Notes: generated by a model from the sequence alone, not told the origin. Positions 7,457 through 16,359 are shown, numbered from the stretch's first letter. The stretch is 64,000 nt of DNA from CBDFKV01 sp965249035 (GCA_965249035.1 CBDFKV010000003.1:1-64000); one strand, 5' to 3'. A program made the numbers and translations.

Positions 7457-8980
7457 GATATTTACTCCGGTGTGGGCACTCCTGCATTTCAGCCCTCGGC
7501 TTAGTCATTCGTTGATAGTTTTTCGGCCTTCGTTTCGTGCATCTCGGCTCTCTACGCCCCGGGCGTTGGTTTAGAACACTTGCGGCTAAACTATCGCAAA
7601 GCAATGCCAGCAAACGAGCCAGCTCTTTAGAACTAATTTCTGCTTTTAATAGTGGCTCCCATTGCCGTAATGTTTGAATACTTGCCTTAAAGCTGATTAA
7701 ACGAACGGGAACATCGGCCTTTTCTGCTGCCCTGAGAATCAGTAAGCGCAGACAATTGTACACAATGAAATGCATCGACACTTCCTTTCGAATCATGCTT
7801 GGCGATTTGCATCTTAGTATATCCATTCCCATCGTCGTCTTAATGTCACGGAAGAACAACTCCACATCCCACCTCTGCAAATATAAATCAGCTATCGCCT
7901 TTGCGCTATAGAGTTTGTGGTCTGTTAGTGTCGTCACAATGTAAAATGATTTGCAGCGAAAGCCAGGCTCGGTTACTGTGACTTTGATTTGCCGCAAGAC
8001 AAGCTTGTCTGGTAATGCTAACCATTGTGCCTTGCTGTAACTTATTCTCTTCTGCCATTTTGGCTTAGGCCAATAAATCAGAAGGTCATCTTCGCCTAGT
8101 ATTTTATCCGCGTCTTTTGCTGTTACAGGCGTTCGTCTTGCCAACGTAATAACTGAATCAACACCTCTTTGACTTAGTTGATGAACATCGTAATAGCTAC
8201 AGAATCCCTTGTCCCCAAGGAATATATCATCTGCGTTAAACGTATCCCATTGATCACGTAAGAGGCGTAATTCATGACTCCTTTTGTTACCCATTCGGTA
8301 GCTCAACAACGCACCTGTGTGAAGATCAAAACAGGGACACAGGAACGCTTGAGGGAATCCACAGCCTGGCTTTTGTGCCCGTGTTTGGGGCCATATTTGC
8401 TGATTCTCTATGGTGTCTGGCATACTGATGCCACTGCCGTCGACAACCACTACACGTCTATTTTGCAGGTCATTTTTGGCTGAGTACTTAGCTAAGGCCT
8501 GCGAGGTATGAGACAGAATGATTTGCAAGTCAGTTTCTTCCAACTTTGACCGAGCTTGACAGTACGCTGAGGTAGATACTGAGGGCAGTGTTAGTGATCG
8601 GCTTGCTGCAAAGGCGTGAAATTGCCTCACCACTTCAGAGCAACCACCGTCGGAATTAAGTATTTGAGAAAAGAACCCCCAGAAAGTATTTTCTTTGCTG
8701 AACAATCTACGTCTACTTTGTAGCCCACTACGATGTGGAGCAAGCACCTGAGTTGGGATAAAACCAGTAAAGCATTTAGCCAGTTGACTAATGGATTTCC
8801 GTTGTATTTGATGGTGTTTATCTGCCAATATTTGGCTCGCAGATCGGGGCTTTCGGCGCAACGAAGCGAGGTGAAAACCGGGCAAGAATAAGTTGGTATA
8901 TTTCATGCCCAATTATCTCATTTTGCGCTTATTTCCTCACCTATTTTGCTATGCTAAAGGGCCTTAACTTAGTGCCATTC
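7427..8980. mobile_element. Complete IS4-family insertion sequence (1554 bp)
   Basis: Perfect 20-bp terminal inverted repeats, GAATGGCACTAAGTTAAGGC at 7427-7446 and its complement at 8961-8980, enclose one transposase gene. Both sides carry the 11-bp duplication GGGACAGGCGC. The insertion lies four codons inside the NorD/CbbO-like gene, with the transposase pointing the same way as that gene. The repeats, duplication and reading frame are all intact, so the element may be recent and still mobile. Confidence 0.93.
7440..8906 (-). CDS. IS4-family DDE transposase
   Basis: About 488 residues from the ATG at 8906 (an in-frame TTG lies two codons further up). The DDE core is visible: VVVVDGSGISMPD (first Asp), DDIFLGDKGFCSYYD (second Asp) and the YREK signature of the family in YLQRWDVELFFRDIKTTMGMD (Y-x2-R-x3-E-x6-K). 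The N-terminal part LPGFHLASLRRK is a DNA-binding region. The C-terminus is basic (RREPRCTKRRPKNYQR). The stop at 7440 lies 13 nt inside the element end, and the last 17 nt overlap the current start of the NorD-like frame. Confidence 0.95.
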   Translation of the reverse strand: MKYTNLFLPGFHLASLRRKPRSASQILADKHHQIQRKSISQLAKCFTGFIPTQVLAPHRSGLQSRRRLFSKENTFWGFFSQILNSDGGCSEVVRQFHAFAASRSLTLPSVSTSAYCQARSKLEETDLQIILSHTSQALAKYSAKNDLQNRRVVVVDGSGISMPDTIENQQIWPQTRAQKPGCGFPQAFLCPCFDLHTGALLSYRMGNKRSHELRLLRDQWDTFNADDIFLGDKGFCSYYDVHQLSQRGVDSVITLARRTPVTAKDADKILGEDDLLIYWPKPKWQKRISYSKAQWLALPDKLVLRQIKVTVTEPGFRCKSFYIVTTLTDHKLYSAKAIADLYLQRWDVELFFRDIKTTMGMDILRCKSPSMIRKEVSMHFIVYNCLRLLILRAAEKADVPVRLISFKASIQTLRQWEPLLKAEISSKELARLLALLCDSLAASVLNQRPGRREPRCTKRRPKNYQRMTKPRAEMQECPHRSKYHAEKP

Positions 8981-8991
8981 GGGACAGGCGC
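8981..8991. repeat. Target-site duplication of the IS4 element, right copy
   Basis: Second copy of GGGACAGGCGC. Read on the minus strand it runs straight on from ATGAGC at 8997-8992, the original first two codons of the NorD-like gene. Confidence 0.9.
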
Positions 8992-9023
8992 GCTCATCTA
9001 TTCGACTTGTTATTCGTAAAAAG

Positions 9024-9055
9024 GACCGCAAATCTAAGGGTAGTAGACCGCAAAT
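9024..9055. promoter_or_regulatory. Direct repeats GACCGCAAAT, 22 bp apart
   Basis: Two exact 10-bp copies, at 9024-9033 and 9046-9055, are spaced by 22 bp start to start, about two helical turns. They lie between the original NorD-like start (8997, minus) and the divergent solute-binding-protein gene (9258, plus), a place where a dimeric regulator or tandem binding protein could act. No known operator is recognised. The rest of 8992-9257 shows no gene. Confidence 0.35.
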
Positions 9056-9257
9056 ATACGTTGTGCGCGGACTGGTCGCAACCGAGGACGTGATACAAAT
9101 TCAAGCTGGACGATAATTGCGCAACGAAGGATGATGCCAGGATATTGCGAGTCGGCCACAGAGCAGTGAATACCTAGCGCCATGGTATGATTTACCCTCG
9201 TGGTTAAAAACCATAGCTTGCCGCGACGATTCAAACCCAAGCCACCCAGGAGAACCC

Positions 9258-10457
9258 ATGCATTACTTTACGAGCTTACTGGCGCGCTGCGCCAAAAAAT
9301 CCGCCCTAGTCGTCTACGCTGCTTGCGCCGCTACCTTATTGAGCATCAGCGCATTGGCTGCAGAACCGATCAAAATCGGCGTTATGCTGCCGTTTACCGG
9401 CACCTACGCCAAACTGGGGGAAAACATTACCGATGGGCTCAAGCTCGCAATTGAGCAAAATGGTGGGCAATTGGGTGGCCGTGACGTGGAATACGTTGTG
9501 GTCGACAGCGAAGCCAAGCCTGACAAAGCGCCCACTAACATGCAAAAGCTAGTGTCTGGTGAACACGTTGATTTTGTGGTGGGGCCAGTGCATTCTGGCG
9601 TTGGTATGGGGATGCTCAAAATCGCCCGTGACGAAGATACGATCCTGCTTATTCCTAATGCTGGCTTCGGCGCGGCAACCGGTGCTTTATGCGCACCCAA
9701 TGTGTTCCGAACTTCATTTACGATGTGGCAAACCGCTTATCCAATGGGGAAGGTATTGGTTGATCGTGGCATCAAAAAAGTCGTGACCATGACTTGGAAT
9801 TATGCGGCGGGCAAAGACGGCATGGCGTCGTTCAAAGAAGGATTTGAGGAAGCTGGTGGCGAAGTCGTCAAACAATTATGGGTGCCCTTCCCAAAAACCG
9901 AATTTCAATCGCAACTAACCCAAATAGCGGCAATTAAGCCCGATGCTGTGTTTGTATTTTTTGCCGGTGGTGGTGCGGTTAAATTCGTCAAGGATTACAA
10001 AGCCGCCGGCTTGATGGATAGCATTCCGCTGACTGGTATCGGCTTTTTGACCGAAGGCACATTGACCGCTCAAGGCGACAGCGCCGAAGGTATTTTATCC
10101 ACGCTGCACTACGCTGATGAATTGGACAACCCAGCCAATCACGCCTTTCAGGAAGCATTCAAAACAAAAACTGGTCGGGCTTCAGATGTCTATGCCGTGC
10201 AAGGCTACGATACTGGCTTGACGCTAGTCGGCGCGATGCAAGCAGTGGCTGGCAATACCGACGACCGGCCAGCGTTGATCAAAGCACTCGAAGCAGTTGA
10301 AGTCGACAGCCCGCGCGGTGCATTTACTTACTCCAAAGCACATCACCCCAGTCAGAATATCTATCTGCGTGAAGTCAAAAACGGTGAGAACGTAGTGCTG
10401 GGGCTAGCGGCAGAACAATTGGCCGACCATGCCCGTGGTTGCTCAATGATGAACTAA
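9258..10457 (+). CDS. HAAT-type ABC transporter solute-binding protein (system 1)
   Basis: A 399-residue periplasmic type I solute-binding protein. A signal peptide (basic start, hydrophobic stretch, cleavage near ISALAAEP) is followed by the family opening IKIGVMLPFTGTYAKLGENITDGLKLAIEQNGG, the hinge region VSGEHVDFVVGPVHSGVGMGM and a C-terminal lobe with VQGYDTGLTLVGAMQAV. Related proteins bind branched-chain amino acids, amides or aromatic acids; the ligand here cannot be told. A good AGGAG site lies 6 nt ahead of the ATG. It is the first gene of an operon with two permeases and one ATPase, and a strong hairpin follows it. Confidence 0.92.
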   Translation: MHYFTSLLARCAKKSALVVYAACAATLLSISALAAEPIKIGVMLPFTGTYAKLGENITDGLKLAIEQNGGQLGGRDVEYVVVDSEAKPDKAPTNMQKLVSGEHVDFVVGPVHSGVGMGMLKIARDEDTILLIPNAGFGAATGALCAPNVFRTSFTMWQTAYPMGKVLVDRGIKKVVTMTWNYAAGKDGMASFKEGFEEAGGEVVKQLWVPFPKTEFQSQLTQIAAIKPDAVFVFFAGGGAVKFVKDYKAAGLMDSIPLTGIGFLTEGTLTAQGDSAEGILSTLHYADELDNPANHAFQEAFKTKTGRASDVYAVQGYDTGLTLVGAMQAVAGNTDDRPALIKALEAVEVDSPRGAFTYSKAHHPSQNIYLREVKNGENVVLGLAAEQLADHARGCSMMN

Positions 10458-10486
10458 GTCTTTCGGTTTTTTCTTGGCTGAACCAG

Positions 10487-10511
10487 CGTAGGCGAGCTTA
10501 GCTCGCCTACG
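10487..10511. promoter_or_regulatory. Strong hairpin after the solute-binding-protein gene
   Basis: An 11-bp perfect stem (CGTAGGCGAGC / GCTCGCCTACG) with a 3-nt loop lies 30 nt after the stop codon and 24 nt before the permease start. There is no T-run behind it. Such hairpins often protect the upstream message from 3' decay, giving more binding protein than permease. A TATAAT box at 10521-10526 follows it. Confidence 0.6.
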
Positions 10512-10534
10512 TAATGCCGTTATAATCTCCGCCC

Positions 10535-11398
10535 GTGGATATCCCGACCTTTCTGATTCAAACCTTAAACGGCGTGCAATACGGCTTGCTGCTGTTTTTG
10601 ATCGCCAGTGGTTTGACCTTGATCTTCGGCATCATGGGCATCATCAACTTAGCCCACGGTGCGCTGTATATGATCGGCGCCTATCTGGCTTACTATTTCG
10701 CTTCGCTAACCGATAGCCTATTGCTCGCCATCCTAATTGGCATTCCGATTGTGGTAGCACTGGGATATCTGATCGAGCGATTCTTTATCGACGCTCTGTA
10801 TCAGCGTGATCACTTGCATCAAGTCTTGCTGACCTACGGCATCATCCTGATTTTAAACGAAAGTCAGCGCATATTGTGGGGCAATGACGTCCATAGTGTC
10901 GCCACACCGGAGTGGTTTGATTTCTCGATTCCGCTTACTGAAACGCTCAGTTATCCGGTCTATCGGTTGGTCGTTTCCGGCATTTGCATCGTTCTCACGA
11001 TCGCGATGTATTTCATCATACAAAAAACCCGGCTCGGTATGATCATACGCGCGGGCGCTAGCAATCGTGAAATGGTTGAAGCGCTAGGGATTAACGTGCG
11101 TTCGTTGTTCACCCTAATCTTCGCCGCCGGTGCCGCACTCGCTGCCTTCGCGGGGATGATCGCCGCACCACTCACCTCGGTCTACCCCGGCATGGGCGAC
11201 GGTATCTTGATCACCTGTTTCGTGGTGGTCGTGATCGGCGGCATCGGCTCCATTGCTGGCACTTTTTGGGGCGCTATGCTGATCGGCATGGCCGACACCT
11301 TCGGCCCAGTATTACTACCCCAATTATCCAGCGTTATTGTCTACCTGATCATGGCGCTGGTATTGCTGTTCAAACCGCGCGGTTTGTTCGCTACTTAG
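10535..11398 (+). CDS. HAAT ABC transporter permease, LivH type (system 1)
   Basis: A 287-residue membrane protein with about eight hydrophobic segments. It has the LivH signature near the N-terminus (GLTLIFGIMGIINLAHGALYMIGAY) and the transporter coupling region (GMIIRAGASNREMVEALGINVRSLF) followed by GGIGSIAGTFWGAMLIGMADT. Translation starts at a GTG; no in-frame ATG is nearby. It forms the channel together with the LivM-type partner 12 nt downstream. A TATAAT sequence ends 8 nt before the start codon. Confidence 0.93.
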   Translation: MDIPTFLIQTLNGVQYGLLLFLIASGLTLIFGIMGIINLAHGALYMIGAYLAYYFASLTDSLLLAILIGIPIVVALGYLIERFFIDALYQRDHLHQVLLTYGIILILNESQRILWGNDVHSVATPEWFDFSIPLTETLSYPVYRLVVSGICIVLTIAMYFIIQKTRLGMIIRAGASNREMVEALGINVRSLFTLIFAAGAALAAFAGMIAAPLTSVYPGMGDGILITCFVVVVIGGIGSIAGTFWGAMLIGMADTFGPVLLPQLSSVIVYLIMALVLLFKPRGLFAT

Positions 11399-11410
11399 CG
11401 CGTTATCACG

Positions 11411-12427
11411 ATGCCAATGATTTCCCCCGCACTTCGAATCCTGCTGCTGGTCTTGGTTACTCTGCTCGCCACCTTCCCAGCGTATGGTGAGTGGCTGCTG
11501 GGCGATAAAGCTGAGTTCTTCCTGCAACAGCTGAGCACCACCATGATCTATGCGATCTTTGCGATGAGCCTGGATTTAATGGTGGGGATGACCGGCTTGA
11601 TCAGCCTAGGTCATGCGCTGTTTTTTGGATTTGCGGGTTACATGTTAGCGCTGATCGCACCCGAATACGCCGCTGCCAATTTCTGGACATCACTGCCGCT
11701 CACCCTGCTCGCTTGCGCAGGGCTAGCCGCAATAATTGGTGCCTTGGTAGTCCGCACCTCCGGGGTGTATTTCCTGATGGCGACGCTGGCTTTCGCAGAA
11801 ATGCTGCATTATTTCTTTAACGATGCCGATTTTGCCGGCGGCTCTGACGGCATGTATATCTATTTCACGCCTGAAGCCGCGTTATTCGGCTGGACGCCCT
11901 TTAACCTCGACAACAAGCTGCATTTTTTCTATGTCACTTTGGTATTGATGCTCGGGGTTTACTGGCTTTTGCGAATGATCGTGCGCTCGCCTTTTGGCCA
12001 CGTCATTCTAGGGATTCACGCTAATGAACACCGCACTCAAGCGCTGGGATATCACGTCAACCGCTTCAAACTCAGCAGCTTTGTGATCGCCAGCACCCTA
12101 GCGGGCTTAGCCGGTTATCTCGCTGCTGCCCAATTTGGATTTATCAACCCCAGCTCGCTGGGCTGGCATACTTCCGGCACTGTACTGATCATGGTTATCC
12201 TGGGTGGCATGGGCACATTATTTGGCCCAGCTCTGGGGGCCTTTGCCTTTGAACTGCTGCATTACTGGTTTGAAAGCTTGACCGAACACTGGCTACTGCT
12301 AATGGGCGCGATGGTAATAGCGGTGGTCATGTTATTACCCAATGGTATCGCCAGCTTATTGATGCGAATTACCGCGACCAAGACTACAAAAGACAAGCGT
12401 CTGGCGGTAGACCACAAAGATGAATGA
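11411..12427 (+). CDS. HAAT ABC transporter permease, LivM type (system 1)
   Basis: A 338-residue inner-membrane protein. The LivM pattern is seen in MIYAIFAMSLDLMVGMTGLISLGHALFFGFAGY, in VRSPFGHVILGIHANEHRTQALGYHVNRFKLSSFV (cytoplasmic coupling loop) and in VILGGMGTLFGPALGAFAFELL. It would pair with the LivH-type permease just upstream. Its last 8 nt overlap the following ATPase gene (ATGAATGA region), which indicates translational coupling. Confidence 0.93.
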   Translation: MPMISPALRILLLVLVTLLATFPAYGEWLLGDKAEFFLQQLSTTMIYAIFAMSLDLMVGMTGLISLGHALFFGFAGYMLALIAPEYAAANFWTSLPLTLLACAGLAAIIGALVVRTSGVYFLMATLAFAEMLHYFFNDADFAGGSDGMYIYFTPEAALFGWTPFNLDNKLHFFYVTLVLMLGVYWLLRMIVRSPFGHVILGIHANEHRTQALGYHVNRFKLSSFVIASTLAGLAGYLAAAQFGFINPSSLGWHTSGTVLIMVILGGMGTLFGPALGAFAFELLHYWFESLTEHWLLLMGAMVIAVVMLLPNGIASLLMRITATKTTKDKRLAVDHKDE

Positions 12428-13202
12428 CCCCATCCTTGAAACGCGCGCCTTAACCCGGCATTTTGGCGGCCTGTACGCGGTTAATCAGCTAGACCTCAGC
12501 ATTCAGCGCGGCTCAGCTCACGGCATACTCGGCCCTAATGGCGCAGGTAAAACAACCTTGGTCAATTTGCTCTCTGGTGAGCTGCACGCCAACAGCGGCA
12601 GTATCCACTTCAATGGTACTGACATCAGCCGTTGGCCCGCCCACCGGGTTTCGCAATTTGGGATTGGCCGTAGTTATCAACGCACCAATATCTACCCGGC
12701 CTTCAGTTGTTTTGAAAATTGCTGGATGGCGGCGCAATCACGCGAGCGCAGTTCGATGCGATTTTTCAAACCCGCGTATCATCGTCAGGAATTGCACGAA
12801 AAAACCCTGCACTGGCTATCGCTGTGCCACTTGGCTGATCAGGCGAGTACGCCAGCCAAAGCGCTCAGCTATGGCGAACAGCGCCAGCTTGAAATCGCGA
12901 TGGTACTTGCAACTGAACCTACCCTGTTATTGCTCGACGAACCGATGGCCGGCATGGGTCGGAAAGAAACCGACCGTACGGTTGAGCTGTTGAATCGCTT
13001 GCGCAAAGACTACACCTTGCTGCTGGTCGAGCACGATATGGACGCGGTTTTTGCGATTTGTGATCGGCTGACCGTGATGGTCGACGGCCGCGAACTAGAA
13101 ACGGGTGATCTAGACGAAGTACGTAGCAGCCCAGCCGTGCAAGAAGCCTACCTGGGCGAAAGCAGGGTAAGAAAAGATGCATCCACCGATTTTAAAGATT
13201 AA
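12420..13202 (+). CDS. HAAT ABC transporter ATPase, LivG type (system 1)
   Basis: A 260-residue ATPase with Walker A GPNGAGKTT, the signature LSYGEQRQLEIA, Walker B LLLLDEPMAGMG and the switch histidine in LLVEHDMDAVF. The LivG-type C-terminus (VRSSPAVQEAYLGE) is present. It closes the first operon. The usual LivF partner is absent; a LivF gene lies about 3 kb away in the second, convergent cluster and might be shared, or this ATPase may act as a homodimer. Confidence 0.93.
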   Translation: MNDPILETRALTRHFGGLYAVNQLDLSIQRGSAHGILGPNGAGKTTLVNLLSGELHANSGSIHFNGTDISRWPAHRVSQFGIGRSYQRTNIYPAFSCFENCWMAAQSRERSSMRFFKPAYHRQELHEKTLHWLSLCHLADQASTPAKALSYGEQRQLEIAMVLATEPTLLLLDEPMAGMGRKETDRTVELLNRLRKDYTLLLVEHDMDAVFAICDRLTVMVDGRELETGDLDEVRSSPAVQEAYLGESRVRKDASTDFKD

Positions 13203-13255
13203 CCGCCTCAGTAATTCCAGCAATACTGATACTCTGATACTAATTAATTATGTGT

Positions 13256-14047
13256 CTACTTATCGCTCCGCCACGGTGCTGGCTGCTTGGCAAAAAATGC
13301 TTTGATTCCTTCCTGCGCTTCTTCGTGTTCCCAGGCATCCGCTAATTGCTCAATCACATGAGATTCGGTATCGACGATAGCGCCCGCGTTTAAATCTGCC
13401 AAAAGCTGCTTGGTTTTGGCGATGGCGTTGGGCGCACACACCAAGGTTTGAGTCAATTCCGCATCCAGTGCACCTTGCAATTGATCGGCATCGACGACCA
13501 CATCCAACAAGCCTAATTGGTGAGCGGTTTCTGCATTCATCGGGTGGGCATTGAGCGCTGCACGACGGGTGTTGGAATAGCCCATTTTACGCAGCACATA
13601 GGGCGCGATATTGGCGGGTAATAAACCCAAGCGCACTTCGGTTAGGGCAAATTGGGCTGACTCAACCGCGATCGCAATATCGCACGCTGCGATCAAGCCG
13701 ATACCGCCACCATACGCAGGGCCATTGATTGCGCCGATGACTAGTTTGGGTGATTGGTCTATCGCGCTTAACATCTGGGCTAATCGCCTGCTTTCTGAGA
13801 TTCGGTCGGCTCTTGGCTTATCCAGATTGGATTGCATCCAGCCCAAGTCTGCCCCAGCACAAAAGCTTTTACCCGAGCCACCCAGAACCACCGCGCGGAT
13901 AGCTACATCTTGAGCGATTAGCTCAAATGCGTCCACCAATTCAGTCATCATCGCCGTATTCAGCGCATTGTGCTTTTCCGGTCGATTGAGCGTTACCCAA
14001 GCAATGCTATTGCGGTCTATTTCCAGCGTAATCTCTTGATAGTTCAT
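13256..14047 (-). CDS. Enoyl-CoA hydratase/isomerase family protein
   Basis: A 263-residue crotonase. The oxyanion-hole residues lie in KHNALNTAMM and SFCAGADLGWMQ, and the acidic catalytic region in AINGPAYGGGIGLIAACDIAIA and FALTEVRLGLLPANIAPYVLRKMG. The E in LTEVRLG is kept, and the GLLPANIAPYV segment resembles methylglutaconyl-CoA hydratases of leucine breakdown, but other acyl-CoA substrates are possible. It overlaps the CoA-transferase gene upstream by 4 nt and ends an operon of CoA enzymes that begins with an importer. Confidence 0.88.
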   Translation of the reverse strand: MNYQEITLEIDRNSIAWVTLNRPEKHNALNTAMMTELVDAFELIAQDVAIRAVVLGGSGKSFCAGADLGWMQSNLDKPRADRISESRRLAQMLSAIDQSPKLVIGAINGPAYGGGIGLIAACDIAIAVESAQFALTEVRLGLLPANIAPYVLRKMGYSNTRRAALNAHPMNAETAHQLGLLDVVVDADQLQGALDAELTQTLVCAPNAIAKTKQLLADLNAGAIVDTESHVIEQLADAWEHEEAQEGIKAFFAKQPAPWRSDK

Positions 14048-15111
14048 GACTCATCCCAACAAATGTGCGCTGAGTTTATCTGCTTAAAGCTGGCGAGTTT
14101 AGCGTTCGGAGAAAAATTAATTTTAGCCGGATAGCGCCCGCTTAGGTCTCGTGCCAGGGTTTGAGGCTGCCGCGCCAAGCTTTCGGCAGTTGGAATTGCC
14201 TCAAAACAGCAATCGACGTTGGCCAGCAAGGCTTGCCAATGGGCCAATGGCTGACTGTCGAATAAATCGGCTACCGCTTTAATCAAGCGAGTTTGCGGCA
14301 ATGGTTCATGCTGGCGTTCAATCCAGTCCGATTGGCCCACTGCCACGCAAAAAGAGTGCCAGAATTTTGGCTCAAGCGCCGCCAAGGTTAAACACGCACC
14401 GTCGGCGGTTTGATAAATATTGTAGTAAGCCGCATCGCCGGTGAGCAAGCGCATATCAGCGCTGCTATCCGCCAAATACTGCCAGGCTGACACCGATTCA
14501 TACAAGCTGACATCAATGTGACAGCCCTGATCGGTCTTTTCTTGATGATACACAGCAGCCAAAACACTGCTGAGTGCTTGCAGAGCGCCAGCATGATCAG
14601 CAACCGGCGGGAACACCAATGCGGGCGGTTGCTCCGAGCGGTGATGGGAGTACAAGCCAGCCAGCGCGCAATAACCCAAATCATGCCCCGCGCGGGTGGC
14701 ATACGGGCCGTCCTGACCAAAACCCGATAAACTGCACACGACCAAACGTGGATTGATTTCAGCCAATACATCAAAGCCTAGGCCCAACCGCTGCAATGCA
14801 CCCGGACGAAAGCCCTCGATCAAGACATTTGCGGTACTGATCAGCCGTGATAAGTCAGCCTGCCCTTGGGTTTGTTTGAGGTCAATTTCGACCACTTTCT
14901 TGCCGCTATTGAGGGCTTCGTACAAGGGTGATAAATTCCCACCAGCAGTACCAAACACACGCATTGGATCACCGCCCGGTGGTTCTACCTTAATGACTTC
15001 AGCGCCCAATTGAGCCATTTGCAGCGTTGCGTAGGGGCCGGGGATGTACTGGCACAAATCAAGCACCCGAACACCCGCCAATAAATCGGAATCAATTGCC
15101 AAGCTGTTCAC
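14044..15111 (-). CDS. CaiB/BaiF family CoA-transferase or acyl-CoA racemase
   Basis: A 355-residue family III protein. The N-terminal pattern VRVLDLCQYIPGPYATLQMAQLGAEVIKVEPPGGDPMR, VLIEGFRPGALQRLGLG and the catalytic region GHDLGYCALAGL (the Asp used to carry CoA) are all visible. The short length fits the alpha-methylacyl-CoA racemase subgroup rather than carnitine CoA-transferase. Either moving CoA between acids or epimerising 2-methylacyl-CoA would fit the neighbouring hydratase and CoA ligases. It is preceded by the PaaK-like gene with a 4-nt gap. Confidence 0.85.
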   Translation of the reverse strand: MNSLAIDSDLLAGVRVLDLCQYIPGPYATLQMAQLGAEVIKVEPPGGDPMRVFGTAGGNLSPLYEALNSGKKVVEIDLKQTQGQADLSRLISTANVLIEGFRPGALQRLGLGFDVLAEINPRLVVCSLSGFGQDGPYATRAGHDLGYCALAGLYSHHRSEQPPALVFPPVADHAGALQALSSVLAAVYHQEKTDQGCHIDVSLYESVSAWQYLADSSADMRLLTGDAAYYNIYQTADGACLTLAALEPKFWHSFCVAVGQSDWIERQHEPLPQTRLIKAVADLFDSQPLAHWQALLANVDCCFEAIPTAESLARQPQTLARDLSGRYPAKINFSPNAKLASFKQINSAHICWDES

Positions 15112-15115
15112 GCCC

Positions 15116-16351
15116 TCATTCGTAACGACGGATATCTTCGATCACCATGCCGTCGTTGGGTAGCGACCCGGCAGACACCAGCTCAACTTCACTGCGTAGC
15201 TTGCAAAAATTACGAACACTATCGGCAATGCGCACTTGCAAACCTTCTTGGTCAGGATCCACTTCGCATTTAAAAACCATTTGATCACGCTCTTCAATCC
15301 AATCCACAATCAGACGTGCTTTTTTAATTTCCTGATGCTGATCAACCACTTGCGCGACTTGCTCTGGGTGGACAAACATGCCGCGGATTTTAGTGGTTTG
15401 ATCGGCTCGCCCCATCCAGCCCTTGATGCGACGGTTGGTTCTGCCACAATCACTAACACCGGCCAAAATTGCCGATAAGTCCCCCGTCGCAAAACGAATC
15501 AGCGGGTAATCGGGGTTGAGCGTGGTCACCACCACTTCACCAACTTCGCCATCGGCGACTAAGTCGCCGGTGCCAGGACGAACGATTTCCAGATACACCC
15601 CTTCGTCAATAATCAAGCCTGAATCAGCGGATGATTCATACGCAATCATGCCCAAATCAGCTGTTGCATAACACTGTAGCGCGTGAATTCCGCGCTCGGC
15701 GAAATAGGCGCGGGTGCTGGGCGGAAAAGCCTCACCTGACACCAAGGCTTTAGTAATACTCGAAACATCGACGCCGGTTTCATCCGCTTTTTCGAGAATG
15801 ATCTTGAGAAATGAGGGGGTGCCAACATAACCATCGGGCCGCAGACGTTCAATCGTTTGCACTTGCAGTTCAGTCTGGCCCGCACCGGCGGGAACCACTG
15901 CGCAGCCTAAGGCCGAAGCAGCAGAATCGACCATCGACCCAGCCGGGGTCAAATGGTAAGAAAAAGCCGAGTGGATTAAATCACCTTGACGAAACCCCAC
16001 CGCATATAAGGCCCGCGCCATGCGCCAATAATCGCTGCGTTGGGTACTGGGTTCGTAAATCGGCCCAGGGGAAGCAAAAATATAGCGCAACTGGCCATGC
16101 TCATAGCCCGCTAAGCCACCAAACGGAGGCGACGCTTTTTGCAGCTCAATCAAGTCTGATTTACGCGTCAACGGCAATTGCGTAATCGCTGCAGGGCTCA
16201 TCACCCGTGCAGCGTCAATCGCCTGTAACCTTTCTGTATAAGCGGGTGCCGCCTGCTTGGCGTGCGCGACTTGCGCCTGTACCGCTGTAATTATTGCCTG
16301 ATCACGGTCAATCGGCAAGCGCGTTTCCAGCGAGTCAAAATGGTCTGTCAT
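15116..16351 (-). CDS. PaaK-like (phenylacetate-CoA ligase family) adenylate-forming enzyme
   Basis: A 411-residue member of the family that forms aryl- or acyl-CoA from acid, ATP and CoA. Visible features are the N-terminal LPLTRKSDLIELQKASPPFGGL, the adenylate-binding stretch ATADLGMIAYES, YPLIRFATGDLS and the C-terminal domain with GWMGRADQTTKIRGMFVHPEQVAQV. The acid substrate cannot be fixed; phenylacetate itself is only one option. Its place directly after an ABC importer operon (8 nt from the LivF gene) suggests it activates the imported acid. The usual paa ring-cleavage genes are not in the window. Confidence 0.85.
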   Translation of the reverse strand: MTDHFDSLETRLPIDRDQAIITAVQAQVAHAKQAAPAYTERLQAIDAARVMSPAAITQLPLTRKSDLIELQKASPPFGGLAGYEHGQLRYIFASPGPIYEPSTQRSDYWRMARALYAVGFRQGDLIHSAFSYHLTPAGSMVDSAASALGCAVVPAGAGQTELQVQTIERLRPDGYVGTPSFLKIILEKADETGVDVSSITKALVSGEAFPPSTRAYFAERGIHALQCYATADLGMIAYESSADSGLIIDEGVYLEIVRPGTGDLVADGEVGEVVVTTLNPDYPLIRFATGDLSAILAGVSDCGRTNRRIKGWMGRADQTTKIRGMFVHPEQVAQVVDQHQEIKKARLIVDWIEERDQMVFKCEVDPDQEGLQVRIADSVRNFCKLRSEVELVSAGSLPNDGMVIEDIRRYE

Positions 16352-16359
16352 TGCTTTTC

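Noticed and set aside
9034..9240. A 68-residue minus-strand ORF between the IS4 element and the first binding-protein gene
   Set aside because: No family match, no ribosome site, and it crosses the direct repeats and the likely promoter region.
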